Below are positions 53,456-64,000 of a stretch of 64,000 nt of DNA, one piece after another. This stretch comes from Notamacropus eugenii. Taxonomy: Eukaryota > Chordata > Mammalia > Diprotodontia > Macropodidae. The notes under the pieces were generated by a model. It was given only the letters and a program-made list of their open reading frames with translations. It did not search any database and had not been told where the DNA came from. Both the position numbers and the translations under genes were made by a program. The stretch lies in assembly GCF_028372415.1 (NCBI RefSeq), contig NC_092872.1:9864001-9928000 (forward strand), given 5' to 3'. Each line of letters starts with the position of its first letter. The stretch's first letter is position 1.

Positions 53456-53689
53456 TCATTCAAAAATAAAGATTGTCAATGATTTTTTAAAAAGGGGAGG
53501 GAAGAGATCACAGGGAGGAGCAGCACAGAAGCAAACAAGAACGAGCATGGCTTGTTCTGGGACTGGCAACACCCATGGAGGCCACACTGACTGACCTGGA
53601 GGGGTGTGAAGGGCTTCCTGTCGGGTCATGCATGCGCTCACAGCCAAAGAGTACTTGTTTTCCAGTCAACATTTTCTGATCGATTTATC

Positions 53690-54090
53690 ACTGGATCATT
53701 GATTGAGAGCTAGAAGGAATGTTAATGGTCTCCAACTCAAGTAGAAATGGGAGCCATGAAGTTGTACATAAGGATCTCTGAAGATCTTTACATTAACTTA
53801 GAAAGTCACACACCAACATTATCTGTGTTCTATTGTATTTTTATTTATTTGATTAAACATCTTCCCAATTACATTTTGATCCCGTTCAGACAGTGCTCTG
53901 TTGGGAGTGTTGTGCCTCCTAGAGTGTGTTTAAAACCTGATCTAGACCAATCTCATCACTGGAGATGAGGAAACCAAGTCCCAGAGAGTCTGTGTCACAC
54001 AGACCAGAAGGGAGTAAGCAGCAGCAGGGATTTAAACCTAAGTTAACTACTTCTAAATCTAGCACTAGCCTACACTGCCTTCCATGTCAG
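53690..54090 (-). repeat. MIR SINE, reverse, interrupted
   Basis: gagagctagaaggaatgtta at the left; tggagatgaggaaaccaagt and gtcacacagaccagaaggga at the right. A T/A-rich insert separates them. Confidence 0.5.
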
Positions 54091-54129
54091 AAATCCCATG
54101 CTTCAAATGAACCAAAAAGTGCACAAAGC

Positions 54130-55192
54130 CAATGCAACCAAGATTAGAAGGGAAGCAGAAAATGGGAAACAATGTTTACAATGTCTTTGATAAAGGCCTC
54201 ATTTCTAAAATATATAGAGAATTGAGTCAAATTTATAAGAATACAAGTCATTCCCTCGTTGATAAATGGTCAAAGTTTTCAGAGAAAGAAATTAAAGCTC
54301 TCTATAGTCATGAAAAAATGCTGTAAATCACTATTGACTGGAGAGATGCAAATCAAAACATCTCTGAGGTACCACACTACACCTATCAGATTGGCTAACG
54401 TGACAAAACAGGAAGGTGATAAATGTTAGAGAAGATGAGGGAAAATCGGAACACTAATGCATTGTTGGTGGAACTGTGAGCTGATCCAACCATTCTGGAG
54501 AGCAGTTTGGAACTGTGCCCAAAGGGACACAAAAATGCATACCCTTTGACCCACAATACCATTTCTAGATCTCTGTTCCAAAGAGATTACAAAAATGGGA
54601 AAAGGAGTCACGTGTACAAAAATATTTATAGCAGCTCTTTTTGTGGTGGCAAAAATTGGAAATTGAGGGGATGCCCATCAATTGGGGAATGTCTGAACAA
54701 GCTGTGGTATCTGAACGTAATAGAATATTATTGTTCCATAAGAAATGATGAACAGGCGGATTTCAGGAAAACCTGGACTTGCATGAACTGATGCAGAGTG
54801 AAGCAAACTGACCCAGGAGAACGCTGGGCACAGGAACAGCAGTGTTGTTCGATGACCACTGTTGACAGACTTGGCTCTTCTCAACAGTGCAGGGATCCAA
54901 GACTCCTGATGGAAAATGCCACCACATCCGAGAAAGAACTGTGGAGTCTGAATGCAGATCGAAGCAGGCTGTGCACTCTCTTTTTGTTTCTTCTTTCACG
55001 TGGTTCCCAATTATTGGTTCTAGTCCTTCTTTACAACATGATCAATGTGAAAATATGTTTAATAGGAATGTATATGGGGAGCCTGTATCAGACTGCGCAC
55101 CATCTTGGGATAGGGGGAGGAGGGAGGAGAAAATTTGGAACTCAAAATCTTAAGGAGTGAGTGTTGAAAACTGAAAATAATTAATTAAAAAA
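54130..55192 (+). mobile_element. 5'-truncated L1
   Basis: Sequence from taaaggcctcatttctaaaa to the A-rich 3' end, with ORF2 C-terminal remnants in several frames (for example [20 protein letters not shown] near 54651-54710). Possible diverged flanking repeats are atgaaccaaaaagtgcacaa (from about 54106) and atgaaacaaaaagcagagaa (from 55192), not perfect. Confidence 0.85.
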
Positions 55193-55399
55193 ATGAAACA
55201 AAAAGCAGAGAACAGGTGGCTCTGTGGCCTCAGATTCTAAATTTGTGACAAAAGGACCACATTCAAGGGAACCAGTGAGGGGATCCTTAGCCTTGTCCAG
55301 CCCAGTTTCTTTGTATGGGAACCATAACTGCCCTTCCCAAAGTGACTGATCATCTTGTAATCGACAAATCTAGTGCTTTTCCCTCATATCTCACTTGTT

Positions 55400-56125
55400 T
55401 CACCCCTTTAGCATTTATCACTACAGACCACCCTTTCCTCCTGAATACTGTCCCCCCTCTTCCATCTTCCTGATTCTCCCCTGTGCCCCTGGCCTGCCAG
55501 AATTCTGTCCTGAGTCTTCACTCTTTACATGCTCTCCCTGTGATACCCTTAGATACCCTTAGTGCCCACAGGTTAAACACATGAACCATGTCTCCAGCCC
55601 TTGGACCTTTGCCCAGCTGCACCGCCGGCTCCTCCTCAGGAGTCTCCAGTTGGACCACGTTATCCTATACCCTCCATCCCCCGCCACTTCTGTGCAGGGC
55701 ACCGTCATTCTGCCAGTCACCCAGGTTGGCAACCCCCCATATCTAATCAGATCTCAAACACAGCCTTCCAACTGGCCTTTGCCTCAAGCCTCTCCCCAGG
55801 GGTGGCCTCGAGGCCACGTGTTCTAGGTCCTCGGGTGCAGCCCTTTGACCGAGTCCAAGTTTTACAGAAGGATTTGTTCTATGAAGGTGGCTCCAATGGC
55901 AGGGCAGCACTCGAGGACCTGGAGGTCCACAGGTGGCCTCGAGGCCCTCGCCACCTCCTTGCGCGGAGTCCTCCCCACAGCTCCCTACTGCCCGTGGGAT
56001 CCGACACTGCGAAGGCCTTCACCCCCAGACCCCAGCTTACCTTTCCAGCCAAACTGATCTTCCTGTTTCTCCCATCTCCAGGTCTTTGCCCTGGCTGTGC
56101 CTCATTCCCTAGTGCCCTTCCAGGT
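55400..56125 (+). repeat. L2 LINE 3' half split by a palindromic MITE
   Basis: Left part to about 55796 (cttccaactggcctttgcct). Right part from about 55967 (ccagccaaactgatcttcct, then tctttgccctggctgtgcct). Confidence 0.7.
55797..55966. mobile_element. Second copy of the palindromic hAT-like MITE
   Basis: It starts caggggtggcctcgaggcca, has agaaggatttgttct in the centre and ends caggtggcctcgaggccctc. It matches the element at 41286-41462 with a different internal part and lies inside an L2, so it is the younger of the two. Confidence 0.72.
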
Positions 56126-56344
56126 TAGCTCCAGGAGTCCTCGTGTGCACGAAGGCGCCGCATCCCCAGCCCCACACAGTGCCTCGAGGGGCCGTGGAGC
56201 CCCTGGGAGGAGACCCGCCGCGGACGGAGGAGGTGCCCCGGCCTTGGCACCGAGGAGGGGGGAAGCCAGGGCGCAAAGAGAGGCTGCCATATGAAGCAGG
56301 TGTGAGCGGCGCTCCTCCAGGAGTCGGGCTGGAGGACGAGGCCG

Positions 56345-56930
56345 GGCTGGTCCCCGCCCCTCGGCCCCCCCGCCTGAGCGGGTCCCCGCCCCCCGGCCCC
56401 CCCAGCCTGGGCGGTCCCCGGCCCCCCGCCCCCCGGCCTGAGCGGGTCCCCGCCCCTCGGCCCCCCAGCCTGGGCGGTCCCCGGCCCCCCGCCCCCCGCC
56501 CCCCCCAGCCTGAGCGGGTCCCCGCCCCCCGGCCCCCCCAGCCTGGGCGGTCCCCGCCCCCCGCCCTCTACCCCCCCCCCGCCCCGGCCTGGGCGGTCCC
56601 CGGCCCCCGGCCCCCCGCTCCCCGCCCCCCCCAGCCTGGGCGGTCCCCGGCCCCCCGCCCCCCCCCAGCCTGAGCGGGTCCCCGCCCCCCGGCCCCCCCC
56701 CCCAGCCTGGGCGGTCCCCGCCCCCCGCCTGGGCGGTCCCCGGCCCCCCGCCCCCCCCAGCCTGGGCGGTCCCCGCCCCCCGGCCTGGGCGGTCCCCGCC
56801 CCCCGCCCCCCCCTTGGCCTGGGCGGTCCCCGCCCCCCGCCCCCCCCTTGGCCTGGGCGGTCCCCGCCCCCCGCCCCCCCCTTGGCCTGGGCGGTCCCCG
56901 CCCCCCGCCTGGGCGGTCCCCGGGAAGGCG
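56345..56930. repeat. GC-rich minisatellite upstream of MMTAG2
   Basis: More than a dozen irregular copies of a roughly 25-40 bp unit built from cctgggcggtccccg, ccccccggcc and ccccccagcct. Variant copies read cctgagcgggtccccg. The minus strand is G-rich with many GGGG runs. Confidence 0.9.
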
Positions 56931-57179
56931 GCGCTCAAGGGCCTCCGCCTCAGTTCCCCCTCTGAAGAACGGGAAGGAGGCAGGCCTGCTCGGACTGCCC
57001 GTGAACGTGGCGCGGAGCCGAGGCGGCGAGGCGTGAAAGCGCCCTCTGTAGGCTGCGAGGCCCGGCCCCGCAGCGCCTCCCGGCGGTGACCGACGGAACC
57101 GCAGGACCTTGCCAACTCCTTCTCCATCCCCGCCCCCGCGGGAAAGAGGATCGAGGAAAGAGAGGGGCGGGGGAAGGCG

Positions 57180-57320
57180 GGCCTTCCGGCCGCGGCTCCG
57201 CCCACTCCGGCTGGGGCTGTAACGGCGGGCGTTCTCCTGTGCCCGCTCCGCTGTGGCCTGTTCCCCCCCCCCCCTTATTGTGCCGCGGCGGAAGAGCCTC
57301 CCGGCAGACTGCGAAACTTG
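57180..57320 (+). promoter_or_regulatory. MMTAG2: CpG-island promoter and 5' UTR exon of MMTAG2
   Basis: This CpG-dense, non-repetitive stretch between two minisatellites has an ETS-type site (cttccgg, 57183-57189), a GC box (gctccgccc) and a plausible donor GAAACTTG/gtgagc (exon end 57320). It is the only CpG island upstream of the MMTAG2 coding exon on this side. Assignment to MMTAG2 and the TSS are inferred. Confidence 0.6.
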
Positions 57321-57474
57321 GTGAGCCAAGCTGGGCCTGGGTCGAGGAGCCTGCGGTCCAAGAGGGTCTGGAGCCGGACGGGCCACGGGCCACGCTGGGG
57401 TCCCTGGTCCTGAAGAGCTGAAGGGACGAACTCGAGGTGTGTGTGTGGGGGGGGGGGGTGCCATGGCCTGAGGG

Positions 57475-58185
57475 GGGTTAGGGGCGGAGCCTGCAGGAGC
57501 CCTCCTGGGGGGCCCGAGAGGAGGGGGTTGGGGGCAGGGTGGGGCTTGCGGGAGCGCGCCTGGGGCCTGATAGGAGTGTAGTGTGGGGGCGGGGCTTGCG
57601 GGAATGCGCCTGGGGCCTGAAAGGCGGGAGCAGGGCTTGCAAAAGCACGTCTAGAGCCTGATAGGAAAGGGGTAAGATTTGAGGGAGCGTACCTGGAGCC
57701 TGATAGGAGAGAGGGCTGGGGGCGGGACTTGAAGGAGCGTACCTGGAGCCTGATAGGAGAGTGGATAGGGGCGGGACTTGAAGAAGCATGCCTGCATCCT
57801 GATAGGAGAAGGGTGGGGGCGGGACTTGAGGGAGCGTGCCTGGAACCTGATAGGAGAGGAGGGTGAGGGCGGGGTTTGCGGGAGTGCGTTTGGGGCCTGA
57901 GAGGTGGAAGTGAGACTTGCAAGAGCGCGTCTAGAGCCTGATAGGAGAGGGGTGGGGTTTGAGATAGCGTGCCTTGGAGTCTGATAGGAGAGAAGGCTAG
58001 GGGTGGGACTTAAGGGAGCGTGCCTGGGCTCTGATAGGAGAGAAAGCTAGGGGAGGGACTTGGGCGTGCCTGGGCTCTGTTAGGAGATGGGGGGGGTCTT
58101 GAGGAGGCATGCCTCGGGCTTTATAGGAGGGGAGTCTGGGGCGGAGCTTGAGGGAGTGCATCTGAGGCCTAATAGGTGGAGTGAG
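57475..58185. repeat. Minisatellite downstream of the MMTAG2 CpG island
   Basis: About a dozen diverged units of roughly 40-55 bp with the core gcctgataggagag preceded by gcgtgcctggag and gggcgggacttg. Units vary in length and sequence. Confidence 0.9.
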
Positions 58186-58744
58186 GGGGGCGGGATCTGC
58201 AGCGGCACGTGTGGGGAACGGGGAGTGGAGTGAGCCGAGGAGGCATGCAGCGAGAGAACTGAGGGGTGACGTCCGAGGTGTGAAGGGAGGGGGCCGCCCA
58301 TGGGCTGCCAAGGCCCAAGACTGGCTGAATCGGGGACAGAGGGGATGTCTAATAATGGACATAACGCTTTAAAGATTGCTGACCTCTGGATCTGCAGGAC
58401 ACCAGCAGGTGCTGTGGTTATCCCAGTTTTACCGGCTCGCCCACGGCCCAGACCTCCCCGACCGCCCGGGGCCAGCTCCCTGCTCTGTGACCGCCGCCCG
58501 CACTAACTGGACTTGGTGTGTCGTGTGCTTTGAAAACTTCACAGGGCTGTATGAATGGGAGTTATGGCTGAGGCTTGCAAAATGCTTTCCTCAGTCACTT
58601 TGTGAAAGGGTTTTTTCATTTATGTTTTTATTTTTGGGAGAAAAAACATTGGATTTGGCTGAGGTCGCAGAGCTGGACCCGGGCAGAGCCCGGATGCAAG
58701 CCCAGGCCACCCTCCTCCCCATTCAGCCTCCTTTCCATTACTAG

Positions 58745-59055
58745 CTCCTGGATTCCCTGTGACCTCGGACAAGTCAGTGAAGCCCTTCCAGACCCTAGAA
58801 AATGTCGTGGAACTTGGGTTTCAATCCCAGCTCTTCCATTCACCACGTGTGTGACCTGTACAAGTCATTTTATCTCTCGGGACTTGTTTCCTCCTCTGTA
58901 GAAATGAGGAGGATTAGACTTGATGACCTGAGGTCATTTCCAGCTCTAAATCTGTGATCCTACGAGTGATTTCTCCCTCAGTCTTGGTTTCCTCATCTGT
59001 AAAATATGCGTTGGGCCAGGTGATCTCTTAGGTCTCTTTCAGTTCAGATGTCCTC
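58745..59055 (+). repeat. Two adjacent Ther/MIR SINE fragments
   Basis: First copy: tgtgacctgtacaagtcatt, ttagacttgatgacctgagg, tttccagctctaaatctgtg. Second copy from about 58966: ttggtttcctcatctgtaaa and aggtgatctcttaggtct. Confidence 0.7.
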
Positions 59056-59264
59056 TGCTCAGAAGGCACTTTCTGTCTCTGATACTACCCAGTCTGTGAC
59101 TGTTAGCATTTCAGATCAGAGGAGGACATTGAAGAACTGGTCAGTTGGGATAGTGCCTCAGTCTTCACACAGGGTGCTCCATGTTAGCAAAGACTTTGTT
59201 TCCCATATTGGACAAGGAGCTCTTTGAGACGACAGAGGTCTAATGTCATGGGACATTAGAATGG

Positions 59265-59470
59265 ATCTCAGAATGTAGAATTATAGCATGTTAGAGCTGG
59301 AAGGAATTTTTGACACCACCTCACTCATCCCGCTCCTTTTACAGGTGATACTGGTCCAAAGAGGGAAAGGTAATTAATTGGCCAAGGTGATATTGAGTCC
59401 ATGGAAGAGTCAGGACCAGAGAGCAGATCTCCTGCTGTCTATCGCAGACTCTTTCAGGCATCAGGCTGCT
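59265..59470 (-). repeat. MIR SINE, reverse
   Basis: tagagctggaaggaattttt, then taattggccaaggtgatatt. Confidence 0.6.
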
Positions 59471-59869
59471 TTCCCAACCTTTGGCTGTTCTTTCCTCCAA
59501 TTCTAGCTTGGATACTCAGTCTCTTAGAAGTTCAGAATTCTTCCCTTATGGGAAGGCTGAACAGAGAGTGTCTCTAGTCATCTCTCCTTCCTCTTCCCTA
59601 GAAGGGGATGGTAGAGCTACAGGGGTGGTAGAGCTAGGGAGCTGGCCATCTACAGAGAGATGGGCCCTAAACTTTGTCCATAGTTTCTCTCTGGGTCATT
59701 TATCCTCGAGAAGGAAGAGTTGATGTCAGGAGAAAGATATGGGAAATGGTCTTCTTGTTTTCTCTTTTGTTTGTGAGAAGATAGAATGAACTGAAGCAGT
59801 CAGGTACAGTGAGAAGAATAAAGAGCAGCTTGGGAGATACTGGAGCAAGGCATGGGTTTGAGTAAGCTT

Positions 59870-60110
59870 CTGTTCATGAGCAGGAACAATTAAGCACTTA
59901 CTTGTACCCTGCCCTGGGGAATGCACATAACAAATAATGAAACAATCCCTAATGGCCAAGAACTTGCATTCTAATGTCATCTTACCCTCTCTGAGCCTCA
60001 GCTTCTTCCTGTGAAATTAGGCTAAAAAATCCTTGCAGTATCTAACTCACGGGGCTCTTGTTGGTAAAGCATAGTAGAAACGTGAGATGATGAGGATGTT
60101 GTTGATAATA
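59870..60110 (+). repeat. Unnamed ancient repeat head followed by a MIR fragment
   Basis: attaagcacttacttgtacc at the left; ctgagcctcagcttcttcct at the right. Confidence 0.5.
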
Positions 60111-60129
60111 ATTCTTCCTGGTTGATGAG

Positions 60130-61000
60130 CCCGCTGCCTGTCAGAAAAGCGGTGATCTATTTGGAGGAAAGTGTAGATGGCATGCTCATCAGATGTTCAG
60201 ATTACATTAAACTAGGAGAGATAGTTAACATACTGCATGATGGGATCCAAAAACATCTTGACCAGCTAGAACACTGAGCTAATTCCAATAAGATGAAATT
60301 AAATAAGGATAAGTGGTAGTGTCTTCCCCTCAAGTTCAGAAATCACAAGTACAAAGGTGTGGAGCATATGGTTAAGGGGCAGTTTGTCTGAAACAAGATC
60401 CAGAGATGTTTGTGGACTGCAAGTTCAGCAGGCGTCCACAGTGTGACAAGGTAGCCTAAAAAAGGGAAGATGATTTTCAGCTGCATCGAGGGAGACATAG
60501 CTTCCCTGAGTAAATAGGTAATTCTCCTGCCCTACTGTGCTCTGGGCAGATCACATGAATCAAGACTGTTCCCCTCCCAGGTCCATTCTGAGTACCACAT
60601 TATAGCTAGAGGAGGGCAGCCAGGATTGAGTACATGACATGGGAAGATCAGCTGAAGGAACTGGGGACGTTTAGGCTGAAAAGGAGCAGCCTCGGGGGAG
60701 ACCTGGAAGCTCTTTTCAGGTATTGGAAGAACTGTCGTGTGGAAGAGAGACTAGCCTAGTTCTAAGGGGCCCAGAAGGCAGAACCAGGAGCTCTGACCAG
60801 GAGTGCAGACAGGTAAATTTGAGCTTGATTTAAGGAAACACTGGCAATTATATATCTAACCTTGGAGGGAACTGCTTGGAGAGGTCTTTATGCAGAGGCT
60901 AGATAACCCCTTGTAGGGTATTTTGTAGGAGGACTGCTTTTTGGATATGGGTTAGACTAAGTGACCTCTGATGTCCTCCTGAGATTCTGTGATCCCATCT
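60130..61000 (+). mobile_element. CR1/L3-clade LINE, about 0.87 kb
   Basis: The reverse-transcriptase tail remnant reads ESVDGMLIRCSDYIKLGEIV and then LDQLEH*ANSNKMKLNKDKW. The 3' UTR blocks gaactggggacgtttaggct, gagacctggaagctcttttc and gggttagactaagtgacctc follow. It is the most complete CR1-type copy in the window. Confidence 0.75.
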
Positions 61001-61245
61001 CACAGGAAAACTGAGGTTCATAGAGTACAAATGACAGACTACAGTCCTTTGGCCTCTTTGACTCTCAAAATTAAGCATGGCCTGTGTGCAGAGCTCTCTT
61101 CTGGGTCTGATAGGGGAGACCATAAAGAATAGATTAATTCCCTCCCTTTAGGGATTTTCAATGGGAGGAAAGAGCCTGATTGGCTTCTACTGTATATAGA
61201 AGGAACAGAATTGAGTCTGAGAATTTTCTGGCTTTGTCTTCCCAG

Positions 61246-61378
61246 GGGCACTAGAGTAACTAACTCTACAGACTGTTCCTAAAGATGTTTGGCTCTTCAC
61301 GTGGGGGTGTGCGAGGTGGCCAAGACCAGTTCAACTGGGAAGATGTGAAGACTGATAAACAGAGGGAGAACTACCTGG
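61246..61378 (+). CDS. MMTAG2: MMTAG2 (C1orf35) first coding exon; gene runs off the window
   Basis: The exon follows a strong acceptor (ttttctggctttgtcttcccag). It has 39 nt of 5' UTR and then ATG at 61285. It encodes [20 protein letters not shown] and then [11 protein letters not shown] plus one base, with donor gtaagt. This is the signature N-terminus of multiple myeloma tumour-associated protein 2, a nuclear, heavily phosphorylated protein of poorly known function. I could not recognise the next exon (expected NSLMAPVGRW...) before 64000, so it probably lies outside. The 31 residues seen are nearly identical to the human protein as I recall it. Confidence 0.93.
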
Positions 61379-61579
61379 GTAAGTCAAGTGGTCGAAAACC
61401 TTGGGCATTGTCATTGGGCTGAGTGGAGCAGGGACTTCCAAAGAAGAAAAGCCAACCACTGCTCCTTGGGACACCTCCTGGCTGGGGGTGGGGGAGCCAG
61501 GGAATAGAATGCATACAAAATGGTGTTACACATGAAAGAGATGAGGAACGAATACTTTCGCAGCTTACAATGTGTTCAT

Positions 61580-61720
61580 GAATGAGTGCAAAAAGCATCA
61601 ATTAAGTGCTTACAGTATGCAGCAGGAATTCACATAGAAAATCAGAGCTGGGCTCTGCTCCCAAGGAGCTCACGTTATAATAGGGAAAGACAACATGTAC
61701 ACATAGAAGGTTTCAGTCTG
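61580..61720 (+). repeat. Ancient unnamed interspersed repeat, head
   Basis: tcaattaagtgcttacagta, then ctctgctcccaaggagctca. Confidence 0.5.
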
Positions 61721-61759
61721 CATGTTCCTCTGGGTGGAACAGCAAAGGGGATGGTAATG

Positions 61760-62190
61760 CATCTACTTTAGTATTATTTCTAATACTGAAAACTGCCCTG
61801 GTTTCTGATACTGAACCATTTGACAATGCCAAAGAGTTTGTTGGTGAGAATTTTGCTGAGTCTTCAGCATTAAGTCTTCCTGAGTAGACGGGGCCTGCAG
61901 CACATGTAGAAGAGGCTGCTGGATTGCATCTCCACAAGGATAGCTTCCGTGACCTACAGCTGGGGGCTGAAGGCTAGAAGCAGGACTGGTGGTCTGGGAG
62001 GTGCTGCAGGAGCACTTGGATTTACCAGTGATAAATGGGGGAGGGAGGGGTGTTGGAGACAGCGTACTCTTCCAAGAATATTGTCCTTTTTGATGATGCT
62101 TACAAAGGGCTGAAGCAGGGCTAGTGGTCTGGAGAATCCTGCTTTTCCTGGGTTATTGGGACTCAGGCCATATGAGTGGAGAAAAGTCAC
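61760..62190. other. MMTAG2 intron 2, no recognised feature
   Basis: I looked here for the next MMTAG2 exon and did not find it. Confidence 0.4.
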
Positions 62191-62245
62191 TTTATTTTTC
62201 GTTTGAATGAAAGAAGTATTAACTAAGCTCTTACTGTATGCAAAG

Positions 62246-62485
62246 CAGGGGCAGCTAGGTGGCATAGTGCATAGAGTATCTCTTCCTGTTCAAATTTGGC
62301 CTCAGATACTTTTTAGCTGTGTGACCCTGGGCAAGTCACTTGACCCTGTTTGCCTCAGCTTTCTCATGTGTAAAATGAGCTGGAGAAGGAAATGGCAAAC
62401 ACTCCAGTGTCTTTGCCAAGCAAACCCCACCTGGGATCAGGAAGATTTGGGCCCAACTGAGATGACTCAACAGAAGCCACCACAA
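62246..62485 (+). repeat. Mar1-type CORE-SINE
   Basis: ggggcagctaggtggcatag, then ctgtgtgaccctgggcaagt and ctttgccaagcaaaccccac. Confidence 0.9.
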
Positions 62486-63139
62486 AGGTACAGAGAGGCT
62501 GCGAAGAGCCGGAGGTGAGACTGTCCTGCCCTTGGGAGAGACGACACATGGAAGGCTCTGGCTGCAAGTAGCCGGAGAGGTCCCATGATCCTTAGGGGCG
62601 GGGGAGAGCCATGGTAATGGTCTTGAATGTCCTTTCCATTGATGAGTGACATCATTTCTGTTGTCTCTGTGCCTCAGTTTCTCCATCTATCTTGGGGATG
62701 ATAAAGCTCCTGTGACATCATCACCAAAAGACATATTCTACAAAGCTGTTCTTTTTCAGAAGGGTCTGCTCAGGTTCTTAACAGCTCTTCCCAAGGAGAG
62801 GGCTCACAAAGTTTTTTGCTTCCAAGAAGGGGAGTGATATCCAGGCTACTGAGAAGAGGCTTTTTTGGTGTATTGCGCAAAAGGAAATCTAGAAATTCTT
62901 AAAGGGGACTTGAGATGATTTCCTTAGTTCTAGATTTGGGACCTTCCCCTGCTCTCATCCTGGTAGCACCGGGTAGCAGTTCTATGACTTAAGGAGGAAT
63001 ATGGGCTGGGAAGCTTTAGAATGCTTTAGAGGAATACCTAAAATAAGGGCCATGGAGTGGGGGCCTGTTTGTGTAGGGGGAGGGGAGAGGATCCGGCACC
63101 CACAAAGGAGGGTCAGCCTTAGCATCCCTCAGCCACTGC

Positions 63140-63345
63140 TCCATTGGAGACAGGCCCCTGGGCTGGAGTGACCCTGGCCTTGAACATTGTTCTCTGTCTC
63201 CTGACCCCAAGCATTTGCACTGGCTGTCCCTCCTGCCTGGAGTGCTCTCCCTCTGCATGTCCCCCCTTCTGTGAGAACTCTTCCAACATGTTTTTACTTA
63301 CTATCTCCTCTTTGCTCAGCCCCCAGAAGGGTATCATGACTAGGG
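63140..63345 (+). repeat. L2 LINE fragment
   Basis: catttgcactggctgtccct, then ctgcctggagtgctctccct. Confidence 0.65.
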
Positions 63346-63619
63346 AAAAGAAATCTGAACCTGAACCTGCCCTCAGAGGGCTCCCCATCTGTGTTCCCTT
63401 CAGGGATGTCGCAGGGTACAGTAGGGGCCAGGTCCTAGGTGGTACAGTCAGATTTGACTCTGGCTCTGTGTGCTCTGGAAGTGCCACCTCTGGCACAGTG
63501 AGGTCTTGTCAGGATTTAGGAGCATCGCAAACTGCCGGTGAAACGCCCATCGGCAAAAGACTAGGCCCAGAATGATGTCGCTTGAATTCTGAGTCTGGAA
63601 GACTTGGATTCAAGGCCTA

Positions 63620-64000
63620 CTTCTGACACATACTCTGGCCTGGACCCTTCTTCTCTTTTTTTTCTCCCTACTGTTTCACTTGGTGATCTCGTCAGCTCCA
63701 ATGGATTCAGTTGTCATCTGTAGCAGATGACTCTCAGATGGACTTGTGCAGCCCTAAGCTCCCTTCAGAACTTTAGTCTCTTACCTTTCCAGCTGCCTTT
63801 TAGACAATGCAAACTGAAGGTTCCTTAGATATCTTGAACCCAACATGCCTATTACTGAAGTCATGGTCTTTTCTCCATGAACCCTCCCCTCTTCTTGACT
63901 TTCCCATTCCTGTTGAGGGCACCACCATCTGGTCACCTAGGTTGGCAGGCTGGTCATCATTAACTCTTCATCAGCCAACTCCCCTTTACCTTCATAACAT
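63620..64000 (+). repeat. L2 LINE, 5' part of the 3' half, cut by window end
   Basis: cacttggtgatctcgtcagc, then agatatcttgaacccaacat; parallel to 51980-52260 of the long L2 copy. Confidence 0.75.

Noticed and set aside
54106-55212. Possible target-site duplication of the third L1
   Set aside because: The candidate flanks (atgaaccaaaaagtgc.. and atgaaacaaaaagcag..) share only a loose match, partly A-rich by chance, so I do not count them as firm.
56102-57205. 367-codon minus-strand open frame rich in Gly, Pro, Ala and Arg
   Set aside because: It is a read-through of the GC-rich minisatellite, where stops are rare in every frame. Residues simply mirror the repeat unit, with no domain or splice logic.
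61379-64000. Search for the second MMTAG2 coding exon
   Set aside because: No frame with the expected NSLMAPVGRWQKGRDLTWY-like sequence next to an acceptor was seen. The exon is presumed to lie beyond the window.

Overview
The window is from a marsupial (metatherian) genome. Genes are split by long introns, and the intergenic and intronic DNA is full of tRNA-derived CORE-SINEs of the marsupial Mar1/SINE1 type, MIR/Ther SINEs, L2 and CR1/L3 LINE remnants and marsupial-type L1 3' ends. The proteins resemble mammalian orthologues without being eutherian copies. I assign no species.

Three host genes are supported. GUK1 (guanylate kinase) lies on the minus strand from a CpG island near 37.3 kb to a poly(A) signal at 6.9 kb. 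Eight coding exons can be read, giving a 198-residue cytosolic protein, or 227 residues if the CpG-island exon supplies an in-frame N-terminal presequence. MRPL55 (mitochondrial large-subunit ribosomal protein mL55) lies on the plus strand. It starts from the same CpG island head-to-head with GUK1 and has three coding exons between 38.96 and 48.16 kb, giving 125 residues. MMTAG2 (human C1orf35) starts on the plus strand from a second CpG island near 57.2 kb. Its first coding exon is at 61.25-61.38 kb and the rest lies beyond the window. From memory, human 1q42.13 has C1orf35, MRPL55 and GUK1 as neighbours in this order and relative orientation, so the block looks syntenic.

Layout: 1-6.9 kb is repeat-rich intergenic DNA beyond the GUK1 3' end. 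6.9-37.3 kb is GUK1, whose introns carry a HAL1-like retroelement, a 5'-truncated L1 with a perfect 17-bp target-site duplication, many L2/MIR copies and two small telomere-like motifs in opposite orientation. 37.3-37.5 kb is the shared promoter. 37.5-48.4 kb is MRPL55, with an L1 inserted into a CR1-type LINE in its last intron. 48.4-56.1 kb is intergenic, with an 1.2-kb L2 and another truncated L1. 56.1-58.2 kb is a GC-rich island with a minisatellite on each side of the presumed MMTAG2 promoter. 58.2-64 kb is the MMTAG2 5' region.

Functionally, the divergent pair joins a nucleotide-metabolism enzyme that may have a mitochondrial form with a mitochondrial ribosomal protein. I found no endogenous retrovirus, CRISPR array or free-standing tRNA/rRNA gene, and nothing I would call a new biological system. 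The most useful observation is the predicted mitochondrial-form first exon of GUK1 and the roughly 220-nt polypyrimidine tract abutting the acceptor of the next exon.
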